Assembly (NCBI GenBank): GCA_023435985.1
Contig: JAEZKY010000375.1
Coordinates: forward strand, 1 to 22,772
Source of the DNA: Bacillota bacterium
Lineage (GTDB): Bacteria > Bacillota > Clostridia > Clostridiales > Clostridiaceae
DNA: 22,772 nt
Direction of reading: 5' to 3'
Shown: positions 16,135-22,772 of the stretch, piece after piece
How positions within the stretch are numbered: the first letter of the stretch is position 1
Layout of the letters: every line of letters starts with the position of its first letter
Program-made: the position numbers and the translations under genes
The notes under the pieces: model-generated
The model's input: only the letters and a program-made list of their open reading frames with translations
Told to the model about the DNA's origin: nothing
The model's database searches: none

Positions 16135-16163
16135 AATATAATTCTGCATAATGCTTATTGTAA
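16135..16163 (-). promoter_or_regulatory. Possible promoter of the oxidoreductase
   Basis: On the minus strand TTACAA (16158-16163), 17 bases, TATATT (16135-16140). The predicted leader is about 130 bases. The rest of the 16001-16290 gap shows no gene. Confidence 0.4.
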
Positions 16164-16290
16164 CATGTTTTACAAAATATAATATAGAGAATTTCCTGGT
16201 ATTTTAGAAGGTTTTGTGACTTTGAAATTTTCAGCAGAGGATACTTCGTCTATATTGTGAAAATGTAGAATTTATAGAAAAAACAATATA

Positions 16291-16319
16291 TTGTAGTATA
16301 TAAAGTAAAATGATATAAT
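16291..16319 (+). promoter_or_regulatory. Promoter of the zinc-ribbon gene
   Basis: TTGTAG (16291-16296), 17-base spacer, TATAAT (16314-16319), about 30 bases before the start codon at 16349. Confidence 0.6.
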
Positions 16320-16348
16320 TATTTGGAAAATGTATAAGGGGTGATAAT

Positions 16349-16720
16349 ATGATTATTTGGGGATGGGGAAGAGTAACTAAAAAGTTTATAGGAGCAGCTT
16401 TTCAAAGAACGTGTAATTACTGTAATCAGACAAATATTTGGCAATTATGTATTGTTAGAAAGTGGTTTACATTATTTTTTATTCCTGTAATACCATATGA
16501 AAAAGCATACAGAATTGCTTGTCCGAGTTGTGGAAGTTATATTGAATTAACTAAGGAGCAATTTGAAAAAATGAAGATTCAAATTGAATCAACTGATTCA
16601 AGCGGGGAAATTGGTAATCATGGTGCTGACGATTCGAAGTATAGGGGAAAGACGGAAACACAAATAAATTATTTGAAGCAAATGGAAGAAGCTCATAAAA
16701 TGCAGGCAGAAAATAAGTAA
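16349..16720 (+). CDS. Small zinc-ribbon protein
   Basis: 123 residues. Two CxxC knuckles, Cys22/Cys25 (CNYC) and Cys58/Cys61 (CPSCG), make a zinc ribbon. Between them is an aromatic, hydrophobic stretch (KWFTLFFIPVIPY, about residues 38-50), too short for a confident membrane helix. The C-terminal 60 residues are polar and probably helical or disordered. This matches a widespread Firmicute zinc-ribbon family without an assigned function. GGGGTGA precedes the ATG. It has its own promoter and the terminator at 16808, so it is likely monocistronic. Confidence 0.8.
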   Translation: MIIWGWGRVTKKFIGAAFQRTCNYCNQTNIWQLCIVRKWFTLFFIPVIPYEKAYRIACPSCGSYIELTKEQFEKMKIQIESTDSSGEIGNHGADDSKYRGKTETQINYLKQMEEAHKMQAENK

Positions 16721-16807
16721 AATTGTTGAATTAAAATAAGTTATAAATTAAATAGAGATTTTATTTTGATAATAGAATAAAGTAAATAATTAAATTGTGT
16801 GATGAGG

Positions 16808-16836
16808 AGGCTTATATCTTAGAGGTAAGCCTTTTT
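16808..16836 (+). terminator. Intrinsic terminator after the zinc-ribbon gene
   Basis: AGGCTTA (16808-16814) pairs with TAAGCCT (16826-16832), with an 11-base loop, running into TTTTT. Confidence 0.75.
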
Positions 16837-16869
16837 ATTATATAAAAATAATCCTAAAATTTAATTGAC

Positions 16870-16970
16870 ACAGATAGAATGTGAAGCATTGCCAATAATG
16901 TAATCGAGAATAAAATTTCCATAGTCATCAATAATAATGCCTTTCCAAAAGAGCTATTTTCATAATATAG
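16870..16970 (-). pseudogene. Fragment of a second Gfo/Idh/MocA oxidoreductase
   Basis: About 95 bases closely match the interrupted oxidoreductase at 15414-15512, same strand. Shared blocks include ATGTGAAGCATTG, GAATAAAATTTCC, GCCTTTCCA and GAGCTATTTTCATAAT. Read on the minus strand it encodes YYENSS, then KGIIIDDYGNFILDYIIGNA after a shift, against YYENSSWKGVNINKDGNFILD in the other copy. Two extra bases in the TTTT of the Trp codon region break the frame. No start or remaining gene body is present, so this is a remnant of a diverged paralogue. Confidence 0.7.
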
Positions 16971-16991
16971 GAATTATTCAATAGTAATGTT

Positions 16992-17020
16992 TTGAATGTG
17001 TTGGATTTTATAGGTAAAAT
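16992..17020 (+). promoter_or_regulatory. Promoter of the MFS gene
   Basis: TTGAAT (16992-16997), 17-base spacer, TAAAAT (17015-17020). The start codon is at 17047, preceded by GAGGGGG. Confidence 0.55.
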
Positions 17021-17046
17021 ATATTAGGTAGAGGGGGCATAATAAA

Positions 17047-18291
17047 ATGAAAGAATTTATAAAAAATTATAAAAGTCTGCCAAAAGAAATGTATGTTATA
17101 TGTTTTGCAACACTTATAAATAATTTGGGAGAATTTGTAGGACCATTTTTAGCATTATATCTTACTCAAAAAATTGGCATGACAACTGCAATAGCTGGAA
17201 TAATAGTGACACTATCATCGGTTATAGGTATTCCTGCATCAATTTTAGGTGGGAAAATATCTGACATGAAAGGAAGGAAAAAAATATATATTTATGCACA
17301 AAGTTTATCTGCAGTATTATTAATTCCTTGCGCATTCACTAAAAATCCATTGATTACTATAATATGCCTGCTTTTGAGTACATTCTTTGGTGGCTTTATA
17401 CGTCCAGCATATTCTTCAATGATGGTCGATATACTTTCAAATAAGCAAAGACAAGTTGGCCTTTCGCTAAATTATCTTTCTATAAATGCAGGTATTGCTA
17501 TAGGGCCTATAGTAGCAGGGTTCCTATTTAATAATCTTTTACAAATGTTATTCTTAGGGGATGCTTTAACTTCTTTTGCAGCAGTATTTTTAGTATGGAA
17601 GCATGTTGAAGAGACATATACAGTAAATAGTGAAGAGAAAGCTCAAAATAAAGCTGAAGCAGCAGAAAAGGGAAATACATTTCAAATGCTTTGGAAAAGG
17701 CCGGAATTAAGTATATTTTTAGGCTTAAATATAGTATATAGCTTTGTTTATTCTCAGCATAAGTTTTCACTTCCAATGACATTAAATGCACAGTTTAACA
17801 ATGAAGGAGCAAAATACTTTGGATATATTATGAGTACAAATGCTATTACAGTTTTAATTTTAACAGTTTTCATAGGTTATATAACAAAGAGGAATCATCA
17901 GTTAACAAATATGACCCTTACAGGAATATTGTATGCTATAGGTTTTGGAATGATAGGTTATCTTAATAGTTTTTCTTTTTTTATAATATCAACAGTAATA
18001 TGGACTTGTGGAGAGATTTTAAGCTCTATAAGCTCGGGAGTCTATGTAGCAAATAACAGTCCGAATAATTATAGAGCTAGGTTAAATGCCATAACCAATC
18101 TAGGAAAATTTTTAGGAGCAGCACTTAGTACTTCTTTTGCAGGAGCATATATAGAATTATATGGGTGCAGAACCTTATGGTTTTTAGTGTTTCTTATTTC
18201 AATAATAGCAGCCATAGCAATGTTTGGGCTAAAGATATTTTCAACAAGAACGCGAAGAATCAAATCTAATGTATTAACACATGCTGAGTAA
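17047..18291 (+). CDS. Major facilitator superfamily transporter
   Basis: 414-residue polytopic membrane protein with about 12 predicted hydrophobic segments. The MFS motif A in the loop between helices 2 and 3 reads GGKISDMKGRKK (about residues 68-79). A charged central loop (about 183-215, rich in Glu, Lys and Ala) separates the six-helix halves. This is the general drug/sugar-efflux layout (MFS_1); substrate cannot be inferred. It has its own promoter and lies beside a decayed oxidoreductase fragment, so it is probably a single-gene unit. The tail is basic (RTRRIK). It ends before a two-way hairpin at 18407. Confidence 0.88.
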   Translation: MKEFIKNYKSLPKEMYVICFATLINNLGEFVGPFLALYLTQKIGMTTAIAGIIVTLSSVIGIPASILGGKISDMKGRKKIYIYAQSLSAVLLIPCAFTKNPLITIICLLLSTFFGGFIRPAYSSMMVDILSNKQRQVGLSLNYLSINAGIAIGPIVAGFLFNNLLQMLFLGDALTSFAAVFLVWKHVEETYTVNSEEKAQNKAEAAEKGNTFQMLWKRPELSIFLGLNIVYSFVYSQHKFSLPMTLNAQFNNEGAKYFGYIMSTNAITVLILTVFIGYITKRNHQLTNMTLTGILYAIGFGMIGYLNSFSFFIISTVIWTCGEILSSISSGVYVANNSPNNYRARLNAITNLGKFLGAALSTSFAGAYIELYGCRTLWFLVFLISIIAAIAMFGLKIFSTRTRRIKSNVLTHAE

Positions 18292-18406
18292 ACGGAAAAG
18301 TTTATGATGCTTTAGCATAATGGGAATAAAATACTGCTAAATACATAATAATTTATAATTAAGTGTAAGGGCGAATTTATAATTAGAGGTACATAAGATT
18401 TTATTA

Positions 18407-18439
18407 GGCATGCTTTATATTTTATCTATAAAGCATGTC
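18407..18439. terminator. Hairpin between convergent MFS and TRIC genes
   Basis: GGCATGCTTTATA (18407-18419) pairs with TATAAAGCATGTC (18427-18439), 13 bp with one G-U and a 7-base loop. The following T-tract is poor on both strands. Confidence 0.6.
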
Positions 18440-18456
18440 CTGAAGTAAGTAAAAAA

Positions 18457-19059
18457 TTATTTTAAATTTATAACTGGAAGGTTAATTTTTTTTATATAGC
18501 AAATCATTCTTATTGAAAATATAGTGATTAGGGATAAATGCTGAGCAATATGAGCACCAGTAACAGGATATAAAAACCACAATAGAAGTGAGCCGACAAT
18601 TCCTGCAACACAGTAAACATCAGTTTTAAATATTTCGGGTTTTCTATTAGTAATTATATCTCTGAGCATTCCACCGCCAACACCGGTTATGCTTGCAGCA
18701 AATAAAAATAACATTAAGTTATAACCATTTTCAATAGCTTTAAGACCTGAAGATACAAAAAAAGCAGAAAGTCCAATAGCATCTATTATTACGAAAATGG
18801 TATTATATTTTAATTTACCACGAAGGATAATAGGGATAGTTCCTCCTAAAATTATGAAAGGAATTGTTTTATAATTTGAGAAGAAAGCTGGAATGCCAGC
18901 ATCAGTTACGATATCACGAAGAACACCGCCTCCCATAGCTGTAACAGTAGCTAAAATGTATATTCCAAATAAATCAAATTTCTCTTCAATTGCAACAAAA
19001 GCACCAGATGCCGCAAATGCAAAAATGCCTAAATATTCTAGCAGGGCAATATCATACAT
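18457..19059 (-). CDS. TRIC/UPF0126 family membrane protein, glycine-riboswitch controlled
   Basis: 200-residue membrane protein of the bacterial TRIC (UPF0126) family. It has two homologous three-helix repeats, each carrying the kinked-helix glycine motif: TAMGGGVLRD in the first and TGVGGGMLRD in the second. A seventh hydrophobic segment is near the C-terminus. Start ATG 19059 (MYDIALLEYLG) is preferred over the in-frame ATG 19089, because GAAAGGA lies about 11 bases upstream and the family begins just before the LEYLG helix. Family members form trimeric cation-permeable pores in structural work. Control by a glycine riboswitch and its terminator suggests a role in glycine or linked ion movement; that functional step is inference. 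Confidence 0.88.
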   Translation of the reverse strand: MYDIALLEYLGIFAFAASGAFVAIEEKFDLFGIYILATVTAMGGGVLRDIVTDAGIPAFFSNYKTIPFIILGGTIPIILRGKLKYNTIFVIIDAIGLSAFFVSSGLKAIENGYNLMLFLFAASITGVGGGMLRDIITNRKPEIFKTDVYCVAGIVGSLLLWFLYPVTGAHIAQHLSLITIFSIRMICYIKKINLPVINLK

Positions 19060-19111
19060 AGATAAAATGTTCCTTTCTATTAATTTCATAAGAGCTTGTC
19101 TTTGAAGTGCA

Positions 19112-19147
19112 TAAAAAAGAGACGAATTGCGTAGACAATCCGCCTCT
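19112..19147 (-). terminator. Terminator (expression platform) between riboswitch and TRIC gene
   Basis: On the minus strand AGAGGCGGATTG pairs with CAATTCGTCTCT (plus 19136-19147 and 19118-19129), 12 bp with two G-U pairs and a 6-base loop, followed by six T. It lies between the aptamer and the ribosome binding site, so read-through would switch the gene on. Confidence 0.8.
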
Positions 19148-19261
19148 GTTATTGTACCTGAAAGATTCTCTTTAATAAGGCTTATTTAAAAATAACTAAA
19201 TAACATACATATTAATGTACTTGTGAGTTATTTTATTTGCTTAATTAAAAGATTGCTTCTT

Positions 19262-19375
19262 GGGTGTCATAAGACTTTCCAGAGTTTCGTCAGAATTCGG
19301 TCCTTTTGCCTGAGAGTTTGTTGCGACTTCACCTTCGGCGCTGCTATATCTGCAGTCTCTCCCAAATTCGTCATA
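19262..19375 (-). promoter_or_regulatory. Glycine riboswitch (single aptamer)
   Basis: The minus strand shows the aptamer core in order: GGGAGAGACTGC, GCGCCGAAGGTGAAG, ACTCTCAGGCAAAAGGACCG, then CTCTGGAAAG. These are the invariant glycine-aptamer segments. Only one aptamer is present rather than the common tandem pair. About 110 bases separate it from the terminator, room for a ghost-aptamer helix or antiterminator. Confidence 0.92.
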
Positions 19376-19399
19376 CGATCTATATAAATTACCAACTAG

Positions 19400-19428
19400 A
19401 TTATAAATTAGTTCTAATTGGATGTCAA
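19400..19428 (-). promoter_or_regulatory. Consensus promoter of the glycine riboswitch
   Basis: On the minus strand TTGACA (19423-19428), 17 bases, TATAAT (19400-19405): a perfect sigma-A promoter. Transcript start is expected near 19393. Confidence 0.88.
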
Positions 19429-19445
19429 TGAATTATAATCTAATA

Positions 19446-19676
19446 TTATATTTTATCTGTATATTCATCGTCAGCATCATCGTCATCATTTAAATCAATG
19501 GACTTTGAGGATAAAGAAGAGCGTGAAATATTTGAATTATCAGCACTGTTATCATCAGTATTATTTACATCTTCAGTATCAGAAGCTTCTGATTTTGATG
19601 AGTTTATATCAGCTCCTGATTTTTGTATACAGTACCCCTCTGAGGTTGGACGCTGAGGAATTCTTTTATTATCCAT
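19446..19676 (-). CDS. Small acidic disordered protein (paralogue B)
   Basis: 76 residues starting at ATG 19676, 8 bases after AAGGAG; an in-frame GTG 9 bases earlier overlaps the ribosome binding site and is rejected. The N-terminus MDNKRIPQRPTSEGYCIQK matches the upstream neighbour in the pattern M-x-N-x3-P-x2-P-T-x3-Y-x3-K. The remainder is low complexity, rich in Ser, Asp and Asn, ending in a run of acidic residues (DDDDADDE). No membrane segment, signal peptide or known domain is seen. It follows the related gene by 48 bases, so the two are probably co-transcribed. Function unknown. Confidence 0.65.
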   Translation of the reverse strand: MDNKRIPQRPTSEGYCIQKSGADINSSKSEASDTEDVNNTDDNSADNSNISRSSLSSKSIDLNDDDDADDEYTDKI

Positions 19677-19724
19677 GTTAATCACTCCTTGCTTAATTGA
19701 TATTGTATAGTTTTTTACAAAATT

Positions 19725-20003
19725 TTATATTTCGCCTTTATATTCAAATTCATCACTATCATTATTCATATCGGAATATTTTATTAGTGTAGGTATTCTT
19801 TTAGTAGGATCGGAAGCTTTTTCACGCTCAATACTTCTAGCAATTGAATTATATCTATCTTTTGAATTGGTTGAGTTATCTAACGCATGTTGTATATTTC
19901 TAGCGTAATGAGAAGGTTTTGTATTTGGCGAATGAAGATCAGTTAACTTTTCAGTATCATAATCCCCAGGTGTTGGAGAATATGGGGCTTTTTCATTTGT
20001 CAT
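19725..20003 (-). CDS. Small polar protein (paralogue A)
   Basis: 92 residues from ATG 20003, 9 bases after TTAGGAG; the frame also opens earlier at 20021 but without a site. N-terminus MTNEKAPYSPTPGDYDTEK shares the P..PT...Y...K pattern of the downstream gene, and the bases before both starts are nearly the same (GGAGTGATT then two or three bases then ATG). The middle is basic and could be helical (RNIQHALDN, RYNSIARSIEREK), and the end is acidic. I recognise no domain. The size, polarity and pairing resemble small spore or stress proteins of clostridia, but no spore-specific promoter could be identified. Confidence 0.65.
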   Translation of the reverse strand: MTNEKAPYSPTPGDYDTEKLTDLHSPNTKPSHYARNIQHALDNSTNSKDRYNSIARSIEREKASDPTKRIPTLIKYSDMNNDSDEFEYKGEI

Positions 20004-20198
20004 GGCAATCACTCCTAACATAATTAGTTTAGTATTAATAAAAATTTCTTTATAATTATTATTTGAAAAAACAGTTATATTAATCTGCGAAGTATTTGGA
20101 TATTAAATAAAATAATAAATTAATTTCATATATCTTTAAAATGTTGAAATGTATAGAAAATGATTGTGGTTATAATTAAAAAATACATAGAATATAAA

Positions 20199-20232
20199 AA
20201 ATTCACAGTTAACTTTTGAAAACTGTGAATTT
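20199..20232 (-). terminator. Terminator of the PHP phosphoesterase gene
   Basis: AAATTCACAGTT (20199-20210) pairs with AACTGTGAATTT (20221-20232) around a 10-base loop; A20196-A20200 supply the U-run on the minus strand. Confidence 0.8.
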
Positions 20233-20235
20233 CTT

Positions 20236-21111
20236 CTATATTAGATTAAGTGGAAGCCATGGTTCTAAGATATCATATGGTATTCTTGTGCCTTGAATAC
20301 TTTCTCCAAGTTTAACTGTAGGTTTAAGTTTGCCATGGTAATCACTTCCGCCACTAGAATAAAGATTATTGTTCTTGCAATAATCAAGGAGAGCTTTTGT
20401 TCTATCAATTGAATGAAGAGAATGATAGCATTCTATTCCATCAAGTGCATTTAATGATATTATTGAATCTAAGAATTCCTTATGGTCATCTGCAAAATAT
20501 CCATATAAATGAGCGAGAAAAGATTTCCCACCGGCTTTTTTTATAATAGCAGCAATTTCTGGTACAGTGAAATAATTCTTGGTTTGGTCAAGAAAGAAAG
20601 GACTTTCTTCATTATTTACGCAGGTTCTATAAAATGCATTAAGACTTTCCCAAACGTCTTTAGTAAAGTGCTTTTCATTTTCAGGATATTTTTTAAGGTC
20701 AGCATGCATTAGCTGTGTTGCAAAATATTTACCTTTAACAGATAGGGTTTTGCTATATTTGATATTAAGGTTACTGCATACTTCCATCATCTTTTTAAGA
20801 TAAGTATTTTCCCTTTCAAGAAATTTTTCATCTGAAACTATGCCCATTGAACTTATAGTGTCAAGGTCAAGGCCATAGCCTAATACTTCGATAGGTTTCC
20901 CATCATGAACAACAGAAAATTCGCAGCCAGGAATAAGTTTACCTTTGAAATATTCATGTATATTAAGTTTTTTAAATTTTTCATAGGCACCAATTGAGTC
21001 ATGATCTGTAATAGCTATATATTTTAAACCTATTTGCTCAGTTTTTATCAGTATATCTTTGGGTTCATCTGAACCATCAGATGAGGTTGTGTGAATGTGT
21101 AAATCAATCAT
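20236..21111 (-). CDS. PHP-domain phosphoesterase
   Basis: 291 residues of the polymerase-and-histidinol-phosphatase superfamily, related to TrpH/YciV. Metal-binding motifs appear in order: HIHTTSSDG (residues 5-13), ITDHDS (about 34-39), GCEFSV (about 62-67), AHLYGY (about 200, where many members have AHP) and GGSDYHG (about 263-269). Characterised members hydrolyse phosphomonoesters or 3',5'-nucleotide bisphosphates, or act as 5'-3' exoribonucleases; the substrate here is not decided. Start ATG 21111 follows GAGGAGG. It is a single-gene unit, with its own terminator and a divergently oriented neighbour. Confidence 0.88.
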   Translation of the reverse strand: MIDLHIHTTSSDGSDEPKDILIKTEQIGLKYIAITDHDSIGAYEKFKKLNIHEYFKGKLIPGCEFSVVHDGKPIEVLGYGLDLDTISSMGIVSDEKFLERENTYLKKMMEVCSNLNIKYSKTLSVKGKYFATQLMHADLKKYPENEKHFTKDVWESLNAFYRTCVNNEESPFFLDQTKNYFTVPEIAAIIKKAGGKSFLAHLYGYFADDHKEFLDSIISLNALDGIECYHSLHSIDRTKALLDYCKNNNLYSSGGSDYHGKLKPTVKLGESIQGTRIPYDILEPWLPLNLI

Positions 21112-21293
21112 TTTAATGCCTCCTCAAGATAAGTTATATTTTAATTTTATATTAATTAACGAGTGAATGAAATACCATATTAGATATAATTTCACAGAGC
21201 TAAAGGAAAGATAAGTTTGTAATAATTATAATATATTTAATTTCAGAAAATAATAAAGATATTAAAAATAAAATTATTAATTAGGTGTTATAA

Positions 21294-22037
21294 ATGAAAA
21301 AAACGTTATATGATTACAATGATAAAATAAAGGAATTACCAATAAAAAGTAAATATAATAAAGATGAAATTTTAATAAAGGACTTTTTAATAGAAAAGAC
21401 TGGAGATATAGAAATATATTATTCACCTCATAATGAATATATAAACTCAAAGGCAAAAGTGTTTATTGTTGGGATAACTCCAGGATTTCAGCAAATGAGT
21501 ACTGCTATTTCTGAGGCACGAAGGGCATTAGAGAATTCAGAAGATATTGAAGAAATTCAATATAAATGTAAAAAAGCAGCACGTTTCAGTGGTAGTCTTA
21601 GGAGAAACCTTATTAATATGCTGGATGAGATTGAATTAAATAAATTTTTAAACATAAGAAGCAGCAGTCAATTATTTGAAGAAAAAGATCACTTGCTGCA
21701 TACTGTTTCTTTAATACCTTATCCTGTTTTTGTTAAAGGACATAACTACTCAGGCTATTCTCCAAAGCTCATTAATAATGAATTTTTAATGAAATATATT
21801 TATGAGAATTTTGTTGATGAATTAAAGCAATTAAATAATTCAGATAGCATTCTTATAATACCTTTAGGAAGATGTGTTGAAGAAGTTTTATTTAAACTAT
21901 CAGAATATAAAATCATAGCCCGAAATCAAATTCTTAATGGATTTCCCCATCCATCAGGTGCAAACGTAAATAGAATACTTCAATTTAGTGAAAATAGAAA
22001 TAAAATGATTCAAGTAATAAAGTCTTTTGATAGTTAG
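21294..22037 (+). CDS. Uracil-DNA-glycosylase-fold protein
   Basis: 247 residues. Two signatures of the uracil-DNA glycosylase superfamily are in the right order: VGITPG at residues 59-64, corresponding to the G-x-x-P-G catalytic loop, and GFPHPSGAN at 216-224, corresponding to the H-P-S minor-groove loop. A charged helical insert lies between them. The position that is Asn in Mug/SMUG (GINPG, GMNPG) or Asp in family 1 is Thr62 here, so glycosylase activity is not assured. The Cys cluster of the iron-sulfur UDG families is not seen. The ribosome binding site is weak (TTAGGTG). It is divergent from the PHP gene and is followed by a perfect terminator. Confidence 0.7.
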   Translation: MKKTLYDYNDKIKELPIKSKYNKDEILIKDFLIEKTGDIEIYYSPHNEYINSKAKVFIVGITPGFQQMSTAISEARRALENSEDIEEIQYKCKKAARFSGSLRRNLINMLDEIELNKFLNIRSSSQLFEEKDHLLHTVSLIPYPVFVKGHNYSGYSPKLINNEFLMKYIYENFVDELKQLNNSDSILIIPLGRCVEEVLFKLSEYKIIARNQILNGFPHPSGANVNRILQFSENRNKMIQVIKSFDS

Positions 22038-22078
22038 AGATAGTTCTTTATTTGAAAGAATGTATTTTCGTAGTCAAA

Positions 22079-22116
22079 AATTTAAAATGTCTATTTATAT
22101 ATAGACATTTTAAATT
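22079..22116. terminator. Terminator after the UDG-fold gene
   Basis: Perfect 16-bp inverted repeat AATTTAAAATGTCTAT (22079-22094) / ATAGACATTTTAAATT (22101-22116) with a 6-base loop. Confidence 0.8.
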
Positions 22117-22168
22117 ATAAGACATATAATAATAAAAAGTGGTATTTTATTGGAAAGGATTGATTTTT

Positions 22169-22772
22169 GTGGATATAAAATCAAATGAATTATTTTGGAG
22201 TGCAGAGGTAGAAGAAGTAAAGAAAGGTTTTATTGAGTATGAGGATGAATATAAATGCATAATTTGCGAGGAAGCCTTTCAAAAGGGAAGAATATATGAA
22301 ATTGATTCAGCATTATATGATGCGGGGAAGGCAGCAGAACTGCATGTGAAAGAGAAACATGGTTCAATGCTTGAATACATGCTTGATATGAATTCGAGCT
22401 TTACTGGAATATCAGAAGTTCAAAGAGAATTAATTAAATTAATAGCTAAAGGCTTAAGTGACAAAGAGATCGCAAAGGAGCTGGGTGTTGCTCAATCAAC
22501 AATAAGAAATCATCGCTATAAATTAAGGGAAAAAGAAAAACAGGCAAAATTATTTTTAGCCATGATGGATTTACTTGCAAATGAAGCAAATAGGAAGATA
22601 AACAAGCTTGATAAGGAAACTATCTGTGATGCACCTAAGACAGCAACTACTTTAGATGATAGATATAATATTACAGATAAAGAAAAGAAGAGCGTAATTG
22701 AAAATTATATGAATGAAAATGGCGGCTTAAAGAGTTATCCTTCTAAGGAGAAAAAGAAAATCATTATATTAG
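22169..22772 (+). CDS. DUF2087-type regulator with LuxR-like HTH (partial, 3' end missing)
   Basis: At least 201 residues from GTG 22169, 10 bases after GGAAAGG (22152-22158), running off the right edge. The N-terminus carries a C2H2-like zinc knuckle: Cys30, Cys33, His59, His64. Residues about 80-115 form a LuxR/GerE-type helix-turn-helix (EVQRELIKLIAKGLSDKEIA, then KELGVAQSTIRNHRYKLR). A DUF2087-like region begins near residue 175 (ITDKEKKSVIENYM, then GGLKSYPSKEKKK). This layout is that of clostridial regulators of unknown target. It is an independent transcript after the 22079 terminator. Confidence 0.75.
   Translation, partial: MDIKSNELFWSAEVEEVKKGFIEYEDEYKCIICEEAFQKGRIYEIDSALYDAGKAAELHVKEKHGSMLEYMLDMNSSFTGISEVQRELIKLIAKGLSDKEIAKELGVAQSTIRNHRYKLREKEKQAKLFLAMMDLLANEANRKINKLDKETICDAPKTATTLDDRYNITDKEKKSVIENYMNENGGLKSYPSKEKKKIIIL

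Overview
The window is AT-rich (ordinary genes end mostly in A/T codons), uses strong GGAGG-type ribosome binding sites, and carries a T-box leader, a glycine riboswitch and many intrinsic terminators. Together with the gene set (ATP-type PEP carboxykinase, Aquifex-type aconitase, GlnRS, PHP phosphoesterase, DUF2087 regulator) this points to a Clostridium sensu stricto chromosome of the butyric/solventogenic kind. The species assignment is inference. I see no phage, plasmid, CRISPR, rRNA or tRNA genes.

Left block (1-9460, all + strand): a di/tricarboxylic-acid metabolism region. After the tail of an unidentified gene come aconitase, a PrpF-family isomerase and an AspT/SucE-type antiporter, then a strong terminator. 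ATP-dependent PEP carboxykinase follows as its own unit with a terminator. Last come a stand-alone GltD/NfnB-like flavoprotein and a malic enzyme, closed by a terminator. The first three genes look like a unit for handling aconitate isomers or a related unsaturated acid; PckA and malic enzyme connect C4 acids to PEP and pyruvate. The malic enzyme start has a hairpin between its Shine-Dalgarno sequence and its AUG.

Middle block (9460-14850): a Cys-rich/pentapeptide-repeat protein; then a long T-box leader from a consensus promoter, controlling a divergent class I methionyl-tRNA-synthetase-like protein. Its active-site motifs differ from true MetRS, and the T-box specifier does not read as AUG. 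A perfect 16-bp bidirectional terminator separates it from the convergent glnS. Upstream of glnS is a 132-bp element with 14-bp inverted ends and an internal 32-bp partial repeat.

Right block (14850-22772): accessory and housekeeping genes on both strands. These are a Gfo/Idh/MocA oxidoreductase broken by an in-frame stop, a zinc-ribbon protein, a frameshifted fragment of a second copy of the same oxidoreductase, and an MFS transporter. Then come a TRIC/UPF0126 membrane protein under a singlet glycine riboswitch, two small disordered proteins sharing an N-terminal motif, a PHP phosphoesterase, a uracil-DNA-glycosylase-fold protein, and the start of a DUF2087/LuxR-HTH regulator running off the end.

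The most promising items for follow-up are the MetRS-like protein with its unusual T-box, the aconitase-PrpF-antiporter unit, and the hairpin-bridged ribosome binding site of malic enzyme.
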